Source: an uncultured beta proteobacterium
GTDB taxonomy: Bacteria > Pseudomonadota > Gammaproteobacteria > Burkholderiales > SG8-41
Assembly: GCA_902825845.1 (NCBI GenBank)
Contig: CADECM010000051.1
Location: 1 to 38,455 of the forward strand
Length of the DNA: 38,455 nt
Direction: 5' to 3'
Made by a program: the position numbers and the translations under genes. Of the stretch, positions 23,232 to 31,232 are shown piece after piece. A model generated the notes under the pieces. It made no database searches. It was not told the origin of the DNA and saw nothing but the letters and a program-made list of their open reading frames with translations. Position 1 is the first letter of the stretch. Every line of letters starts with the position of its first letter.

Positions 23232-24776
23232 ATGCCAGTACATGCGCCGATGCAACGAAGGCCTGATGCAGCAGCCTCCAAGCCCGCCGCCACGCCCCGT
23301 TTGCGACACGACGCACCCCCGGCACACGGCGTGCCGCGCTACCTTTCGCATCCTGAACCGCCGGGTGAACGGCAGGCAGAGCGCGCCGAACAACAATCCG
23401 CCCCGCTGCCGGACGTGACGGCGATCGGAACGTCGCTGGGCGTTGATGCCTCGCGGGTGCGGCTGCATCATGATGATCATGCACAACAGGCGGCGCAGCG
23501 GGAGGGCGCGCGCGCCTTCACGCACGGCAACGATGTCTACTTTAATCGCGGCGAATTCAATCCATCAACCCCCGCGGGACGCGCGCTGATCGGCCACGAG
23601 ATGGCGCATGTGGCGCAGCAGCAGGCGGGACAGGCGCGCGGCATTCAACGCAAAGCGCTCGGCGATGCCGGCGAAGCCGATCGCAAAAAGCTGGAACTGC
23701 CGTCTGCGCCGACAACGATTTCCGATGACACATTGAAGGAATATTTCGAAAAGCTCAAGAGCGGAGGCTGGGGTGCCTACATCCCTGCTCCCAAAGGCGT
23801 GGCAGTCGAATTGCAGGGCATCAAGGACGAATACAAGACGCCGATGACCAGCATTGCCATGCATTTGAAGAATAAAGTGAGCTATCCGTCCACGGTAACC
23901 GGCATCACCAAGGAGATGTTCGGGCCGGGAATTTCGATCACACTGAAGCTCGCGCTGGCGAAACACGGACTGGCGGACGGTAATTATCGTTTTTCATGGA
24001 CCGGTGACGATCAATCGGGCGCAATCTATGTCGAAGCGATGACTGCGGGCCCCAAGGATGAAAACGCGCCGAGCGAGACGGGCGGCAAAATAACGGTTGG
24101 CGCACTCAATTTTGAAGCAGTAGGCACGTGGTCGAGCGAGCAGATGGGTTATCTCAAAAAGGCGCTGGCATTGATTCCCGCGGTAGCATTGAAACAGGTG
24201 GATGGCCTGAAATTCAAGATAGACGGCGGCTCGGGCAGCGCCGGCGAAGATGGCAAATACGACGAAACGACCCACACCGTGATCATGTACAGCGGCGCCT
24301 TTGATGTCTCCAACACGCGCTTTGGCGACTCACCCAAACCCGTGCAGGAATTTGCCCACGAGATTGGTCATGCGATCGACATTGCGCCACTCAACAAAGC
24401 CTGGCAAAAATATCAGACGAGTGGAAAAGCCGGCGATCTGACATCCGTGTCATCGCAGTCCGGCAGCAAGTGGGGGCAGGACAAAACCAAAACCTGGCAG
24501 ATGGCGGAACGGATTACCAAGACCGATGGCGATTTTCGCGCTGCCGCAACCAGGGATGGCGTTGCCACGGCAAAAACCGAAATTACCGATGCCGGCGGAA
24601 CCAAGCAAATGCTCACGCATCTCAAAGGCGGCATCAGCGACTATGGGAACACCAACTGGACTGAACTCTACGCCGAAAGTTTCGCCGTATACTCTACCGA
24701 TCCATCGACGCTGCAACTGCTCCGCCCCAACCTGTATGCCTATTTTGCCTCGAAGTATCCCCGCACCACGCCTTGA
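23232..24776 (+). CDS. DUF4157 protein with a second C-terminal zinc-protease-like domain
   Basis: A 514-residue protein without a signal peptide. After a Pro/Ala-rich, probably disordered stretch (1-57), residues about 58-135 form a DUF4157 domain: LPDVTAIGTSLGVDASRVRLHHD, GARAFTHGNDVYFNRGEF, then GRALIGHEMAHVAQQQ with HEMAH at 122-126. The C-terminal third has a second zincin motif, EFAHEIGHAID (HEIGH 376-380), and NWTELYAESFAVYSTD near 475-490, where E482 could be the third zinc ligand, as in lethal-factor-like metallopeptidases. The middle (150-340) was not recognised. DUF4157 is known as a domain of cargo proteins tied to contractile injection systems and of toxins; no such system lies in the window. 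GGAGA precedes the ATG. It is flanked by unrelated genes on both sides. Confidence 0.85.
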   Translation: MPVHAPMQRRPDAAASKPAATPRLRHDAPPAHGVPRYLSHPEPPGERQAERAEQQSAPLPDVTAIGTSLGVDASRVRLHHDDHAQQAAQREGARAFTHGNDVYFNRGEFNPSTPAGRALIGHEMAHVAQQQAGQARGIQRKALGDAGEADRKKLELPSAPTTISDDTLKEYFEKLKSGGWGAYIPAPKGVAVELQGIKDEYKTPMTSIAMHLKNKVSYPSTVTGITKEMFGPGISITLKLALAKHGLADGNYRFSWTGDDQSGAIYVEAMTAGPKDENAPSETGGKITVGALNFEAVGTWSSEQMGYLKKALALIPAVALKQVDGLKFKIDGGSGSAGEDGKYDETTHTVIMYSGAFDVSNTRFGDSPKPVQEFAHEIGHAIDIAPLNKAWQKYQTSGKAGDLTSVSSQSGSKWGQDKTKTWQMAERITKTDGDFRAAATRDGVATAKTEITDAGGTKQMLTHLKGGISDYGNTNWTELYAESFAVYSTDPSTLQLLRPNLYAYFASKYPRTTP

Positions 24777-24820
24777 CTTCCCCGGCACGGCGCTCGCCTT
24801 GCCGATGTGAACCGCAAACG

Positions 24821-25789
24821 TCATTCGAGCCGGATGCCGGCGTCCTTGACCACCTTCGCCCACTTGGCCACTTCATCGTGAACGAAAGCGGCAGCTTCCC
24901 GCGGCGAAGCCTGTAGTGGGGCCGCCCCTACCGCGGCGAAGCGCTCGCGCAGGGCCGGGGTTTGCACTACGCGGTTGATTTCACTGTTCAGCCGGTTGAC
25001 GGCTTCCGTGGGCAGGCCGCGCGGGCCAATCAGCGCGATCCAGTTGCCGGCCTGAAAATCAGGCAGCGCTGCCTCCATCATCGTAGGCACTTCCGGCAAG
25101 GTCGGGTGGCGCTCGCGGCTGGTGATGGCAAGCGCACGCACGCGCCTGGCCCGGATCATCGGAATCACAGAGGATGATGGCGAAAAGATCATGCTGATTT
25201 CACCGGCGGCGACATCGGCGTTCGCCTGCACCGTGCCGCGATACGGCACATGCAGCATTTTCAGGCCCGCGCGCATCGCAAACAATGCGCCGGCGAGATG
25301 CGGCCCGCCGCCACCACCACCGGAGCCGTAGGTGAGCTGACCCGGCCGCGCCTTTGCGAGCGCAATCAGATCGCGCAGGTTTTTCACCGGCAGCGTTGGC
25401 GGCACGACCAGCAAGAACGGTACCGACGCTTGCAGCGCGATGGGATCGAAATCCTTGACGATGTCGTACGGCAGCCTGGGGTAAAGACTGTTCGACATGG
25501 CGACCGAGCCCGGCACATTGAGCAGCGTGTAGCCGTCAGGCGCGCTCTTGGCGACGATGTCGGTGGCAATCTGGCCCGATGCGCCGGGCCGGTTGTCCAC
25601 GACAATCTGCTGACCCAGCGTTTTGGAAATTTCCGCAAATACCAGGCGTCCAATCACATCGTTACCTGCGCCGGCGGGATAGCCGATCAGCACCCGTATC
25701 GGCCTGACCGGGTAGGTCTGGGCGTGGATGCTGCCGGCGTTGATCAGCGTCAGTACGCCCAGCGCCACGCCTGTGCGATGAAACAGCAT
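24821..25789 (-). CDS. Bug/TctC-family periplasmic solute-binding protein
   Basis: A 322-residue periplasmic receptor. The ATG at 25789 (MLFHRTGVALGVL) follows GAGGAG and gives a signal peptide cleaved after SIHAQ; an in-frame start at 25861 would place 24 charged residues before it. Family blocks: YPVRPIRVLIGYPAGAGNDVIGR, IVVDNRPGASGQIATD, APDGYTLLNVPGS, KMLHVPYRGTVQANADVAAGE and PREAAAFVHDEVAKWAKVV. The opening IGYPAGAGNDV differs slightly from the common VPFAPGG and may reflect a different ligand. A glycine run (GSGGGGGGPH) near residue 160 is unusual in length. It converges with the DUF4157 gene. No adjacent permease or enzyme gene points to a substrate. Confidence 0.9.
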   Translation of the reverse strand: MLFHRTGVALGVLTLINAGSIHAQTYPVRPIRVLIGYPAGAGNDVIGRLVFAEISKTLGQQIVVDNRPGASGQIATDIVAKSAPDGYTLLNVPGSVAMSNSLYPRLPYDIVKDFDPIALQASVPFLLVVPPTLPVKNLRDLIALAKARPGQLTYGSGGGGGGPHLAGALFAMRAGLKMLHVPYRGTVQANADVAAGEISMIFSPSSSVIPMIRARRVRALAITSRERHPTLPEVPTMMEAALPDFQAGNWIALIGPRGLPTEAVNRLNSEINRVVQTPALRERFAAVGAAPLQASPREAAAFVHDEVAKWAKVVKDAGIRLE

Positions 25790-26036
25790 GTTGAAGCTCC
25801 TCGGATTCTTATGTGTGATGTCGCTCGGCTTTGATGCCGTACGTAGAAAGACATGATTCATTGACCTGGCGCACTTCGATGGACGACGGTTACGCCCGTG
25901 TTTTGCTCAACCGCGGGCGCACAGCCGCAACGAAGGAGACGGGCCGTAAAACAGTTTATCAAATAGGTGGGCCGGGGGTGGCCATGGCATCAGTAGCCGT
26001 TGCGGTAGCGCAATGCAATGGCGCGCTGGTTGACGG

Positions 26037-26945
26037 CTACACTTGCTGCAGCGACCGCAGCGCGGCGCGGATTCGCGGCTGCGCGAATTCCGCAAAACTG
26101 CGCACATTGGGCGACAAGTGACGCGCGGAGGGATAAACCAGACTCGCCGGAATCGGATCGTCCTCGAATTTTCTCAGGATGCGCGTGAGGTGGCCCGCCT
26201 TGATTTCCGCCAGCACGTGATAATCGAAAAACTGACCAACGCCGGTACCCTGCACACAGGCCTGCACTGCGGCATCGATCTGATTGGTGACCAGCGCGCT
26301 CTTGACGGGGACCGCCACACGTTTGCGGCCATCGCGCAGATTCCAGTGTCCGGGTGACGCCACGCCGGTAAAGCTGACGCAGCGCCGGCCGCGCAAATCT
26401 TCGGGCTTTCCGGGCAGTCCCTCCGACCGCAGCAGCGCCGGGCTGGCCACGATCACGCGCCGCGTTTCGCCGAGGGCATGCGCCACCAGCGACGAATCGG
26501 GCAGCCGCGCGATGCGCACGGCCACATCCATGCCCTCTTCCACCAGGTCGACGATGCGGTCAAGCAACAGCAATTCAATGTTGACCTGCGCGTGCGCGGC
26601 GAGGAATTGGGCCACCACCGGCGCGACAAACAGGCGGCCGAACGGAACGGACGACGCAATACGCAGCCGTCCGCGAGGCGCCGCGCGCCGCGCGTTGATC
26701 TGCTGTTGCGCGTCGGCGACCGCGGCGACGATGTGGCGGCTGCGTTCGTAATATTCGCGCCCTTCGTCGGTGAGCGACATGCGGCGCGTGGTGCGGTTCA
26801 GGAGCCGCACCCCCAGCTCGCGTTCGAGCGCTGCCAGCGTGCGGACCATCGCCGGCTGCGATACATCCAGCGCATCGGCCGCGGCGGTGATGCTGCCACT
26901 ATCGACGATTTTGATGAATGCCTCGATCGCGTAGAGCTTGTCCAT
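26037..26945 (-). CDS. LysR-family transcriptional regulator
   Basis: A 302-residue LysR-type regulator. The N-terminal winged helix-turn-helix is clear (MDKLYAIEAFIKIVDSGSITAAADALDVSQPAMVRTLAALE, then LLNRTTRRMSLTDEG), followed by a linker helix and an effector-binding domain from about residue 90 (GRLRIASSVPFGRLFVAPVV). This branch, with the RTTRR motif and DVAVRIARLPDSSLVA, is the CrgA/DmlR-like group. It diverges from the AhpD-like and PNPOx-like genes across a 144-bp gap holding a T-N11-A box, so it very probably controls them and itself. The inducer cannot be predicted. Confidence 0.93.
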   Translation of the reverse strand: MDKLYAIEAFIKIVDSGSITAAADALDVSQPAMVRTLAALERELGVRLLNRTTRRMSLTDEGREYYERSRHIVAAVADAQQQINARRAAPRGRLRIASSVPFGRLFVAPVVAQFLAAHAQVNIELLLLDRIVDLVEEGMDVAVRIARLPDSSLVAHALGETRRVIVASPALLRSEGLPGKPEDLRGRRCVSFTGVASPGHWNLRDGRKRVAVPVKSALVTNQIDAAVQACVQGTGVGQFFDYHVLAEIKAGHLTRILRKFEDDPIPASLVYPSARHLSPNVRSFAEFAQPRIRAALRSLQQV

Positions 26946-26961
26946 GGCGCTCCGATATTAC

Positions 26962-26985
26962 TGCAAATAACGCATGAATAAAATG
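26962..26985. promoter_or_regulatory. candidate LysR-regulator operator
   Basis: TGC-AAATAAC-GCA at 26962-26974 is a perfect 3-7-3 dyad with T-N11-A spacing, the usual LysR recognition pattern. An overlapping GCAT-N6-ATGC dyad follows at 26972-26985. Both lie 17-40 bp upstream of the lysR-type start and about 105-128 bp upstream of the AhpD-like gene, a common autoregulatory position. Confidence 0.5.
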
Positions 26986-27089
26986 CAATGCCATCCATTT
27001 ATCCATACCGTGCGGACGCCCAGAATCCGCCCCATCGATCGGGCGCCGCCCGGCGATGACCAGCGACCCACCCACAAAGGAGCACCATC

Positions 27090-27650
27090 ATGGCACGTGT
27101 TCAAGTCATCAATCCGCAATCCGCCATCGGCGAAACCAAAGCCTTGCTCGACGCGGTGCAGGTTAAACTAGGTGTGACACCCAATTTCATCCGCGTGCTG
27201 GCAAATTCGCCGCGCGCGCTTGAAGGCTTTCTCGGCCTCTACGGCGCGCTGGGCAATGCGCAGGTTGACAAGCCGACACAGGAGCGCATTGCGCTCGCGA
27301 TCGCGGAAGGCAACCGTTGCGAATATTGCGTGTCGGCGCATACCGCGATCGGCCGTCACGCCGGACTGAGCAATGCGGAAATGGCGCTCAACCGCCGTGG
27401 TTCATCGGGTGATGCCAGGGCCGCCGCCAGCGTGGCCCTGGCCAAAGCGTTGAATCAGAACCTGGGTGAAATCACCACCGCCGAGTTTGAGGCCGCGCGC
27501 AATGCAGGGCTTGGCGATGGCGAGATCGTCGAGGTCATCGCCGTGGTGGCGCTGAATATCTTCACCAACATTCTGGGCAAGGCCACGCGCGTTGACATCG
27601 ACTTTCCCAAAGTCGAATTGCTCGCTGCAACGGTGCGCGCCGCTGCATGA
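27090..27650 (+). CDS. carboxymuconolactone decarboxylase/AhpD-family protein
   Basis: A 186-residue all-helical CMD/AhpD-fold protein. The motif EGNRCEYCVSAHTAIGRHAG contains C77, C80 and H84, the CxxC-x3-H redox centre of AhpD-like alkylhydroperoxidase partners. The preceding LGVTPNFIRVLANSPRALEGF matches the uncharacterised peroxidase-related branch. It is probably cytoplasmic. The ATG follows AAAGGAGC. It is the first of two rightward genes (a PNPOx-like gene follows after 96 bp) opposite a LysR regulator. This trio is a recurring arrangement in proteobacteria, suggesting a shared role in handling a peroxide or reactive organic compound; no specific reaction can be assigned. Confidence 0.9.
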   Translation: MARVQVINPQSAIGETKALLDAVQVKLGVTPNFIRVLANSPRALEGFLGLYGALGNAQVDKPTQERIALAIAEGNRCEYCVSAHTAIGRHAGLSNAEMALNRRGSSGDARAAASVALAKALNQNLGEITTAEFEAARNAGLGDGEIVEVIAVVALNIFTNILGKATRVDIDFPKVELLAATVRAAA

Positions 27651-27693
27651 CGTACTGGGGACGCCCGCCGCTGGTGTGGCGGGCCGCCTTCCA

Positions 27694-27734
27694 GTGACAT
27701 CTCATAACCATCTGTTTTTATTAATTATTTTAAA
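27694..27734 (+). repeat. AT-rich intergenic element, copy F
   Basis: CATAAC-CATC-TGTTTTTATT then AATTATTTTAAA, 34 of 41 positions identical with copy A including nine bases upstream of the core. It lies between two tandem genes and ends 12 bp before the ATG at 27747, so it would be in the leader of the PNPOx-like gene, next to its ribosome-binding site. Confidence 0.7.
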
Positions 27735-27746
27735 TAAGGTGCCATC

Positions 27747-28367
27747 ATGTCATTTGCTTATTCCGATATCGCGTTCACGCCCGCCGTGCGCGCCCTGCAA
27801 ACCCGCATGGGCAGCCGCGCCCGCTATGCAGCTTTTGATCTTGCCCCAGACCGTCACGACCGGCTGGGCGCCAAAGAGGCCGGCTTCATCAGCGCACGGG
27901 ACGGTTTTTATCAGGCGACGGTCGGCGAAACCGGCTGGCCCTATGTGCAATTTCGTGGCGGACCGGCGGGCTTCCTGAAAGTGCTCGATGACAAGACGCT
28001 GGGGTATGCGGATTTTAGGGGCAATGTGCAATACATCAGCGCCGGCAACCTGACACACGACGACCGCGTGTCGATCATCCTGATGGATTATGCGCATCGG
28101 GCGCGGCTGAAAATACTCGCCCGGGCGCGGCTGGTGGCGTGGGACGAAGACCCCGCGCTGATGGCGCAGCTGGAAATGCCCGGTTATCGCGCGCGGGTCG
28201 AGCGCGGCGTGGTCCTTGCCGTCGAAGCGTACGACTGGAACTGCCCGCAGCACATCACGCCGCGTTTCACCGAATCGGAGATTGCCGCCGTCACGGCGCC
28301 GCTGCGCGACGAAATCGCGCAGTTGCAAGCGCAACTGGCCGGACGCCCGAAGCGGGATGACGCATGA
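27747..28367 (+). CDS. pyridoxamine 5'-phosphate oxidase-family (FMN split-barrel) protein
   Basis: A 206-residue flavin-binding split-barrel protein. Seen: AGFISARDGFYQATVGETGWPYVQFRGGPAGFLKVLD, LGYADFRGNVQYISAGNLTHDDRVSIILMDYAHRARLKILARARLV, which form the barrel and FMN phosphate site, and the C-terminal WNCPQHITPRFTESEI typical of the uncharacterised PNPOx-like family (YwbI/HugZ-unrelated branch). The final 25 residues are helical and charged. The ATG has AAGGTG upstream, between it and repeat copy F. It follows the AhpD-like gene and probably shares LysR control. It is not the vitamin B6 enzyme PdxH, whose substrate motifs are absent. Likely an FMN-dependent redox enzyme of unknown substrate. 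Confidence 0.88.
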   Translation: MSFAYSDIAFTPAVRALQTRMGSRARYAAFDLAPDRHDRLGAKEAGFISARDGFYQATVGETGWPYVQFRGGPAGFLKVLDDKTLGYADFRGNVQYISAGNLTHDDRVSIILMDYAHRARLKILARARLVAWDEDPALMAQLEMPGYRARVERGVVLAVEAYDWNCPQHITPRFTESEIAAVTAPLRDEIAQLQAQLAGRPKRDDA

Positions 28368-28670
28368 TCACAGCGAGCCACGCGTGACGCGACCACGGAT
28401 TCTCGCGGATTTCAGGCGCATGGCGGGACCTGTCGCGCAGTGCGTTGGTGACTCGGCGATCACGCACACGCGTTTTGAGGCGCGCCGAATGAGCGCGATG
28501 TACTCCCCAACGGTCATGTCACCGAAGTCGAGCGTCCCGAATTTGGCCTATGACGCAAGGTGCCCGGCACCATCGTGTGCGGGCGTGCGCAGGTATGCGC
28601 GTGTTTGGGAACTAAACGCCTGCTGCTGTCATCCAATCCGCTCGCCACCCTGAACATGTTGAGGAACCCG
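28368..28670. other. 303-bp intergenic region
   Basis: No gene with a supported start is visible. The only structure noticed is a tight inverted repeat GGTGCC-C-GGCACC at 28559-28571, too short-looped to judge. The Shine-Dalgarno GAGGAA of the next gene is at 28661-28666. Confidence 0.4.
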
Positions 28671-29060
28671 ATGAAAGCCCTGGTTTGGTCGCTGTGCCTT
28701 GTGCTGCTGGCTTGCTGGACGGCGGTGATGGCATTGGCCGCGCAGGCGATGCGCTGGATTGCCCAGGGTCTCGCCTCCGGCAACATTCAGGATTTCGCGA
28801 GCGGCGCCGCGCAATGGCCGGCGCCCGCAGGGCTGCCGGCGTGGATCGATCCGCAGTGGGTGCAAATGATCCAGTCGGCGCTGGTATCGTTGCTAAGCGT
28901 GTTCGCACAATGGAGCCCGCAGTTGTCGTCCATCGCGTCGTGGCTGGTGCCGCTGGTATGGGTGGCGTGGGCGATGGGACTGGTGTTGTTGTTAAGCCTG
29001 AGCGGTGTGGCGCACTGGCTGATCGGCAGACTCCGGCAGCCGCCTCCGCTTGCTGCCTGA
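28671..29060 (+). CDS. small membrane protein of unknown function
   Basis: A 129-residue protein with three hydrophobic segments: residues 4-24 (WSLCLVLLACWTAVMALAAQA), a middle amphipathic or membrane stretch about 66-80 (IQSALVSLLSVFAQW), and 88-112 (WLVPLVWVAWAMGLVLLLSLSG). The tail is short, basic and Pro-rich. It is unusually rich in tryptophan. The ATG at 28671 follows GAGGAA. It lies 52 bp before the TerB/DUF697-like gene on the same strand, so the two are probably co-expressed and the products may meet at the inner membrane. I did not recognise a family. Confidence 0.75.
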   Translation: MKALVWSLCLVLLACWTAVMALAAQAMRWIAQGLASGNIQDFASGAAQWPAPAGLPAWIDPQWVQMIQSALVSLLSVFAQWSPQLSSIASWLVPLVWVAWAMGLVLLLSLSGVAHWLIGRLRQPPPLAA

Positions 29061-29112
29061 TGGCGCGGGCATCACAGCACAGTTGCCAATAATTTACGAA
29101 GAGAACAAACGC

Positions 29113-30084
29113 ATGAATGCCGAACAACAACGAGCCATCTTGACCATTGCCCTGCTGGCGGCGTTTGCCGACGGAAAAAAAGACGAGCGTGAGCGCGAAG
29201 CGATACGCCGATTGACGGCGTCGCTGGGCGAGGAACCGGGTGCGCCCGATCTGGCAAGCCTGTATCAGGACGTGTTGTTAGAGCGCGTCGATGCGAATCA
29301 GGCGGCAGCGCCGCTGACCGAGCCGGCCCACCGGCAACTCGCCTATGAAATGGCGGTTTGCGTGTGTGATGCCGACGGCGTGGCGAGCGATGCGGAGCGG
29401 CGCTTTTTGTCCGGGCTGGCGCGGCAACTGGGGCTGGATGCGGCAGTGACCGCGCCGCTCGATCGGCAGGCCGAGGCTGTCGCGGTGCTGACCGAGGCTG
29501 CAGCGCCGGCGCAACGGCCTGCCGCCGCCGCCGCGACGCCCGCGCCCGTGACCGCGCCCGCCCGGGCGGCCGATGCCGATATCGACCGTTCGATACTCAA
29601 TCACGCGATACTGTGCGGCGCGCTTGAGTTGCTGCCGCAGTCCTGGGCGTCAATGGCGATCATTCCCCTGCAGATCAAGATGGTGTACGGCATCGGCAAG
29701 TCGCACGGACACGAGCTCGATCAAGGCCATATCCGCGAACTGCTGGCAACGCTCGGCGTGGGTCTGACATCGCAGTATCTCGAGCAGTTTGGCCGCAAAC
29801 TGCTGGGCGGCTTGCTCGGCAAAGTGGCGGGCGGCTTGGGCAGGGGCCTGGGCAAAGCCGCCACCGGCGTCGCGTTTTCGTTTGCCACCACCTACGCGCT
29901 GGGCCAGGTGGCCAAGCGCTACTACGCCGGCGGGCGCCAGATGAGCACCACGTTGCTGCAGGATACGTTCAAAAATCTGCTGGGCCCGGCGCAGGCCATG
30001 CAGGCGCAATACCTGCCGCAGATACGCGAGCGCGCCGGCAATCTCGACATGAAGCAGGTCGTCGCGATGGTACGCGGCGCTTGA
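29113..30084 (+). CDS. TerB-like / DUF697 (YcjF-like) two-domain protein
   Basis: A 323-residue protein. The N-terminal half (about 1-120) looks like a TerB/DjlA-type helical domain with two acidic repeats: ILTIALLAAFADGKKDEREREAI and YEMAVCVCDADGVASDAERRFLSGLARQLG. An Ala/Pro-rich linker (about 134-160) follows. The C-terminal half (about 162-300) resembles DUF697, found in YcjF and GTPase-associated membrane proteins: ILNHAILCGALELLPQSWASMAIIPLQIKMVYGIG, then a Gly-rich LLGGLLGKVAGGLGRGLGKAATG and SFATTYALGQVAKRYYAGG. The C-terminal half is probably membrane-associated. No GTPase gene is adjacent. A role in envelope stress or membrane organisation would be a guess from the families. Confidence 0.82.
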   Translation: MNAEQQRAILTIALLAAFADGKKDEREREAIRRLTASLGEEPGAPDLASLYQDVLLERVDANQAAAPLTEPAHRQLAYEMAVCVCDADGVASDAERRFLSGLARQLGLDAAVTAPLDRQAEAVAVLTEAAAPAQRPAAAAATPAPVTAPARAADADIDRSILNHAILCGALELLPQSWASMAIIPLQIKMVYGIGKSHGHELDQGHIRELLATLGVGLTSQYLEQFGRKLLGGLLGKVAGGLGRGLGKAATGVAFSFATTYALGQVAKRYYAGGRQMSTTLLQDTFKNLLGPAQAMQAQYLPQIRERAGNLDMKQVVAMVRGA

Positions 30085-30394
30085 CTGAGTGTCTGGCTGG
30101 AATACCTTCCTGCTACGGCCGGATCGTGATCAGGGGCACTCTGCCCGGGGGGTGTTACGCGCAAGGCGTGACGTTTTCTGTGTGGCGGTCGGTTTGAAGC
30201 CACCCATTCCCTGCCGCATGGACATGAATTGTTGCCCCCGGTCACCGCAGAGGCGCAGTGGTGGACACAAAAGGCGCCTTTGATTTTCTCTGCGTGACCT
30301 CTGCGCTTCTGCGGTAAGGTTTTTCAGGTGGATACCCGGTGCCGACGCGTCTGTCGTAGAATCTGCACCATGTTCACGACTTGAGGAACCCACC
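30085..30394. other. 310-bp intergenic region before the second TauD-type gene
   Basis: No gene is supported. The right half is occupied by the imperfect palindrome listed at 30244-30315. The Shine-Dalgarno GAGGAA of the next gene is near its right end. The left half is GC-rich without recognisable sites. Confidence 0.5.
30244..30315. repeat. 72-bp imperfect palindromic element
   Basis: Outer arms ACCGCAGAGGCGCAGTGGT (30244-30262) and ACCTCTGCGCTTCTGCGGT (30297-30315) are inverted copies matching at 17 of 19 positions. The centre contains a second palindrome, AAAGGCGCCTTT. The CTCTGCG-type wording and hairpin shape suggest a REP/MITE-like mobile repeat; only one copy is in the window, so repetition is inferred. 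Confidence 0.6.
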
Positions 30395-31228
30395 ATGCAA
30401 GTCAGCAAACTTACCCCGAACATCGGCGCTGAAGTCACCGGCATCGATTTGAGCCGGCCCATCGACGATTCCACACGCAGGCAACTGAATGCCGCGGTGG
30501 TCGAAAACGTGGCGCTGGTTATCCGCGATCAGGCACTCACGCCGCAACAATATCTCGAGGCCATTGCGAACTTCGGCGAGGTCATGCCGCAGCATTTCAC
30601 GCAATACGCGCTGCCCGATTGCCCGCTGGTGCATGAAGTGTCGAACCGCCACCAGGATAAAGCCGGCAAGCAAATCAAGCACGGCGAAGGCTGGCATACC
30701 GACCACACCAATCATGTGCGCCCGCCGAAATACACCTGCCTCTACGCGGTGGCGCTGCCGTCACAAGGCGGCGGCACGGCCATCGTCAATATGCGCGCGG
30801 GATACCAGGCGCTGCCGGATGACCTGCGGCAAAAAATCGACGGCCTGAAAACCGTCAACGTGTTCATGGGCAGTGCGGTGGCGCGCCACTCGTCGCCATC
30901 GGCCGAGGCGCAGGCCGAACGCAAGCCCGAGCCCGTGCTGCAACCGCTGGTGCGCACCAATCCAGACAACGGCAGCAAGGCGCTTTATTTTCATCCGCTG
31001 AAAACCGAGAACATCGTCGGCATGAGCCCGCAAGACTCGCAAGCGTTGCTCGATGAACTACTGACACACGCGGTGCGCGACGAATTCACCTATCGCCATC
31101 AATGGCGCAAGGGCGATGTGCTGCTGTGGGACAACCGCGCGGCGCTGCACCGCGCGCTGTTCGACTACGACCCGAGCGAATATCGGCTGCTGTATCGCGT
31201 GCTGGTGCGCGGCGAACTGCCGCACTGA
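30395..31228 (+). CDS. TauD/TfdA-family Fe(II)/2-oxoglutarate dioxygenase (second copy)
   Basis: A 277-residue non-haem iron dioxygenase. The iron ligands are H101 and D103 (GWHTDHTN) and H252 (RAALHRALF); R268 (LLYRVLVRG) would bind the 2-oxoglutarate carboxylate. The start VSKLTPNIGAEVTGIDLSRPID and NVALVIRDQALTP are family hallmarks. It differs clearly from the copy at 16291-17094 outside the active-site motifs, so the two are probably not recent duplicates and may use different substrates. The ATG follows GAGGAA. It stands alone on its strand: an unrelated pair lies upstream and a TRAP transporter operon converges from the right, with repeat copy G between. Whether it uses what that transporter imports is a guess from proximity. 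Confidence 0.92.
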   Translation: MQVSKLTPNIGAEVTGIDLSRPIDDSTRRQLNAAVVENVALVIRDQALTPQQYLEAIANFGEVMPQHFTQYALPDCPLVHEVSNRHQDKAGKQIKHGEGWHTDHTNHVRPPKYTCLYAVALPSQGGGTAIVNMRAGYQALPDDLRQKIDGLKTVNVFMGSAVARHSSPSAEAQAERKPEPVLQPLVRTNPDNGSKALYFHPLKTENIVGMSPQDSQALLDELLTHAVRDEFTYRHQWRKGDVLLWDNRAALHRALFDYDPSEYRLLYRVLVRGELPH

Positions 31229-31232
31229 ACAC

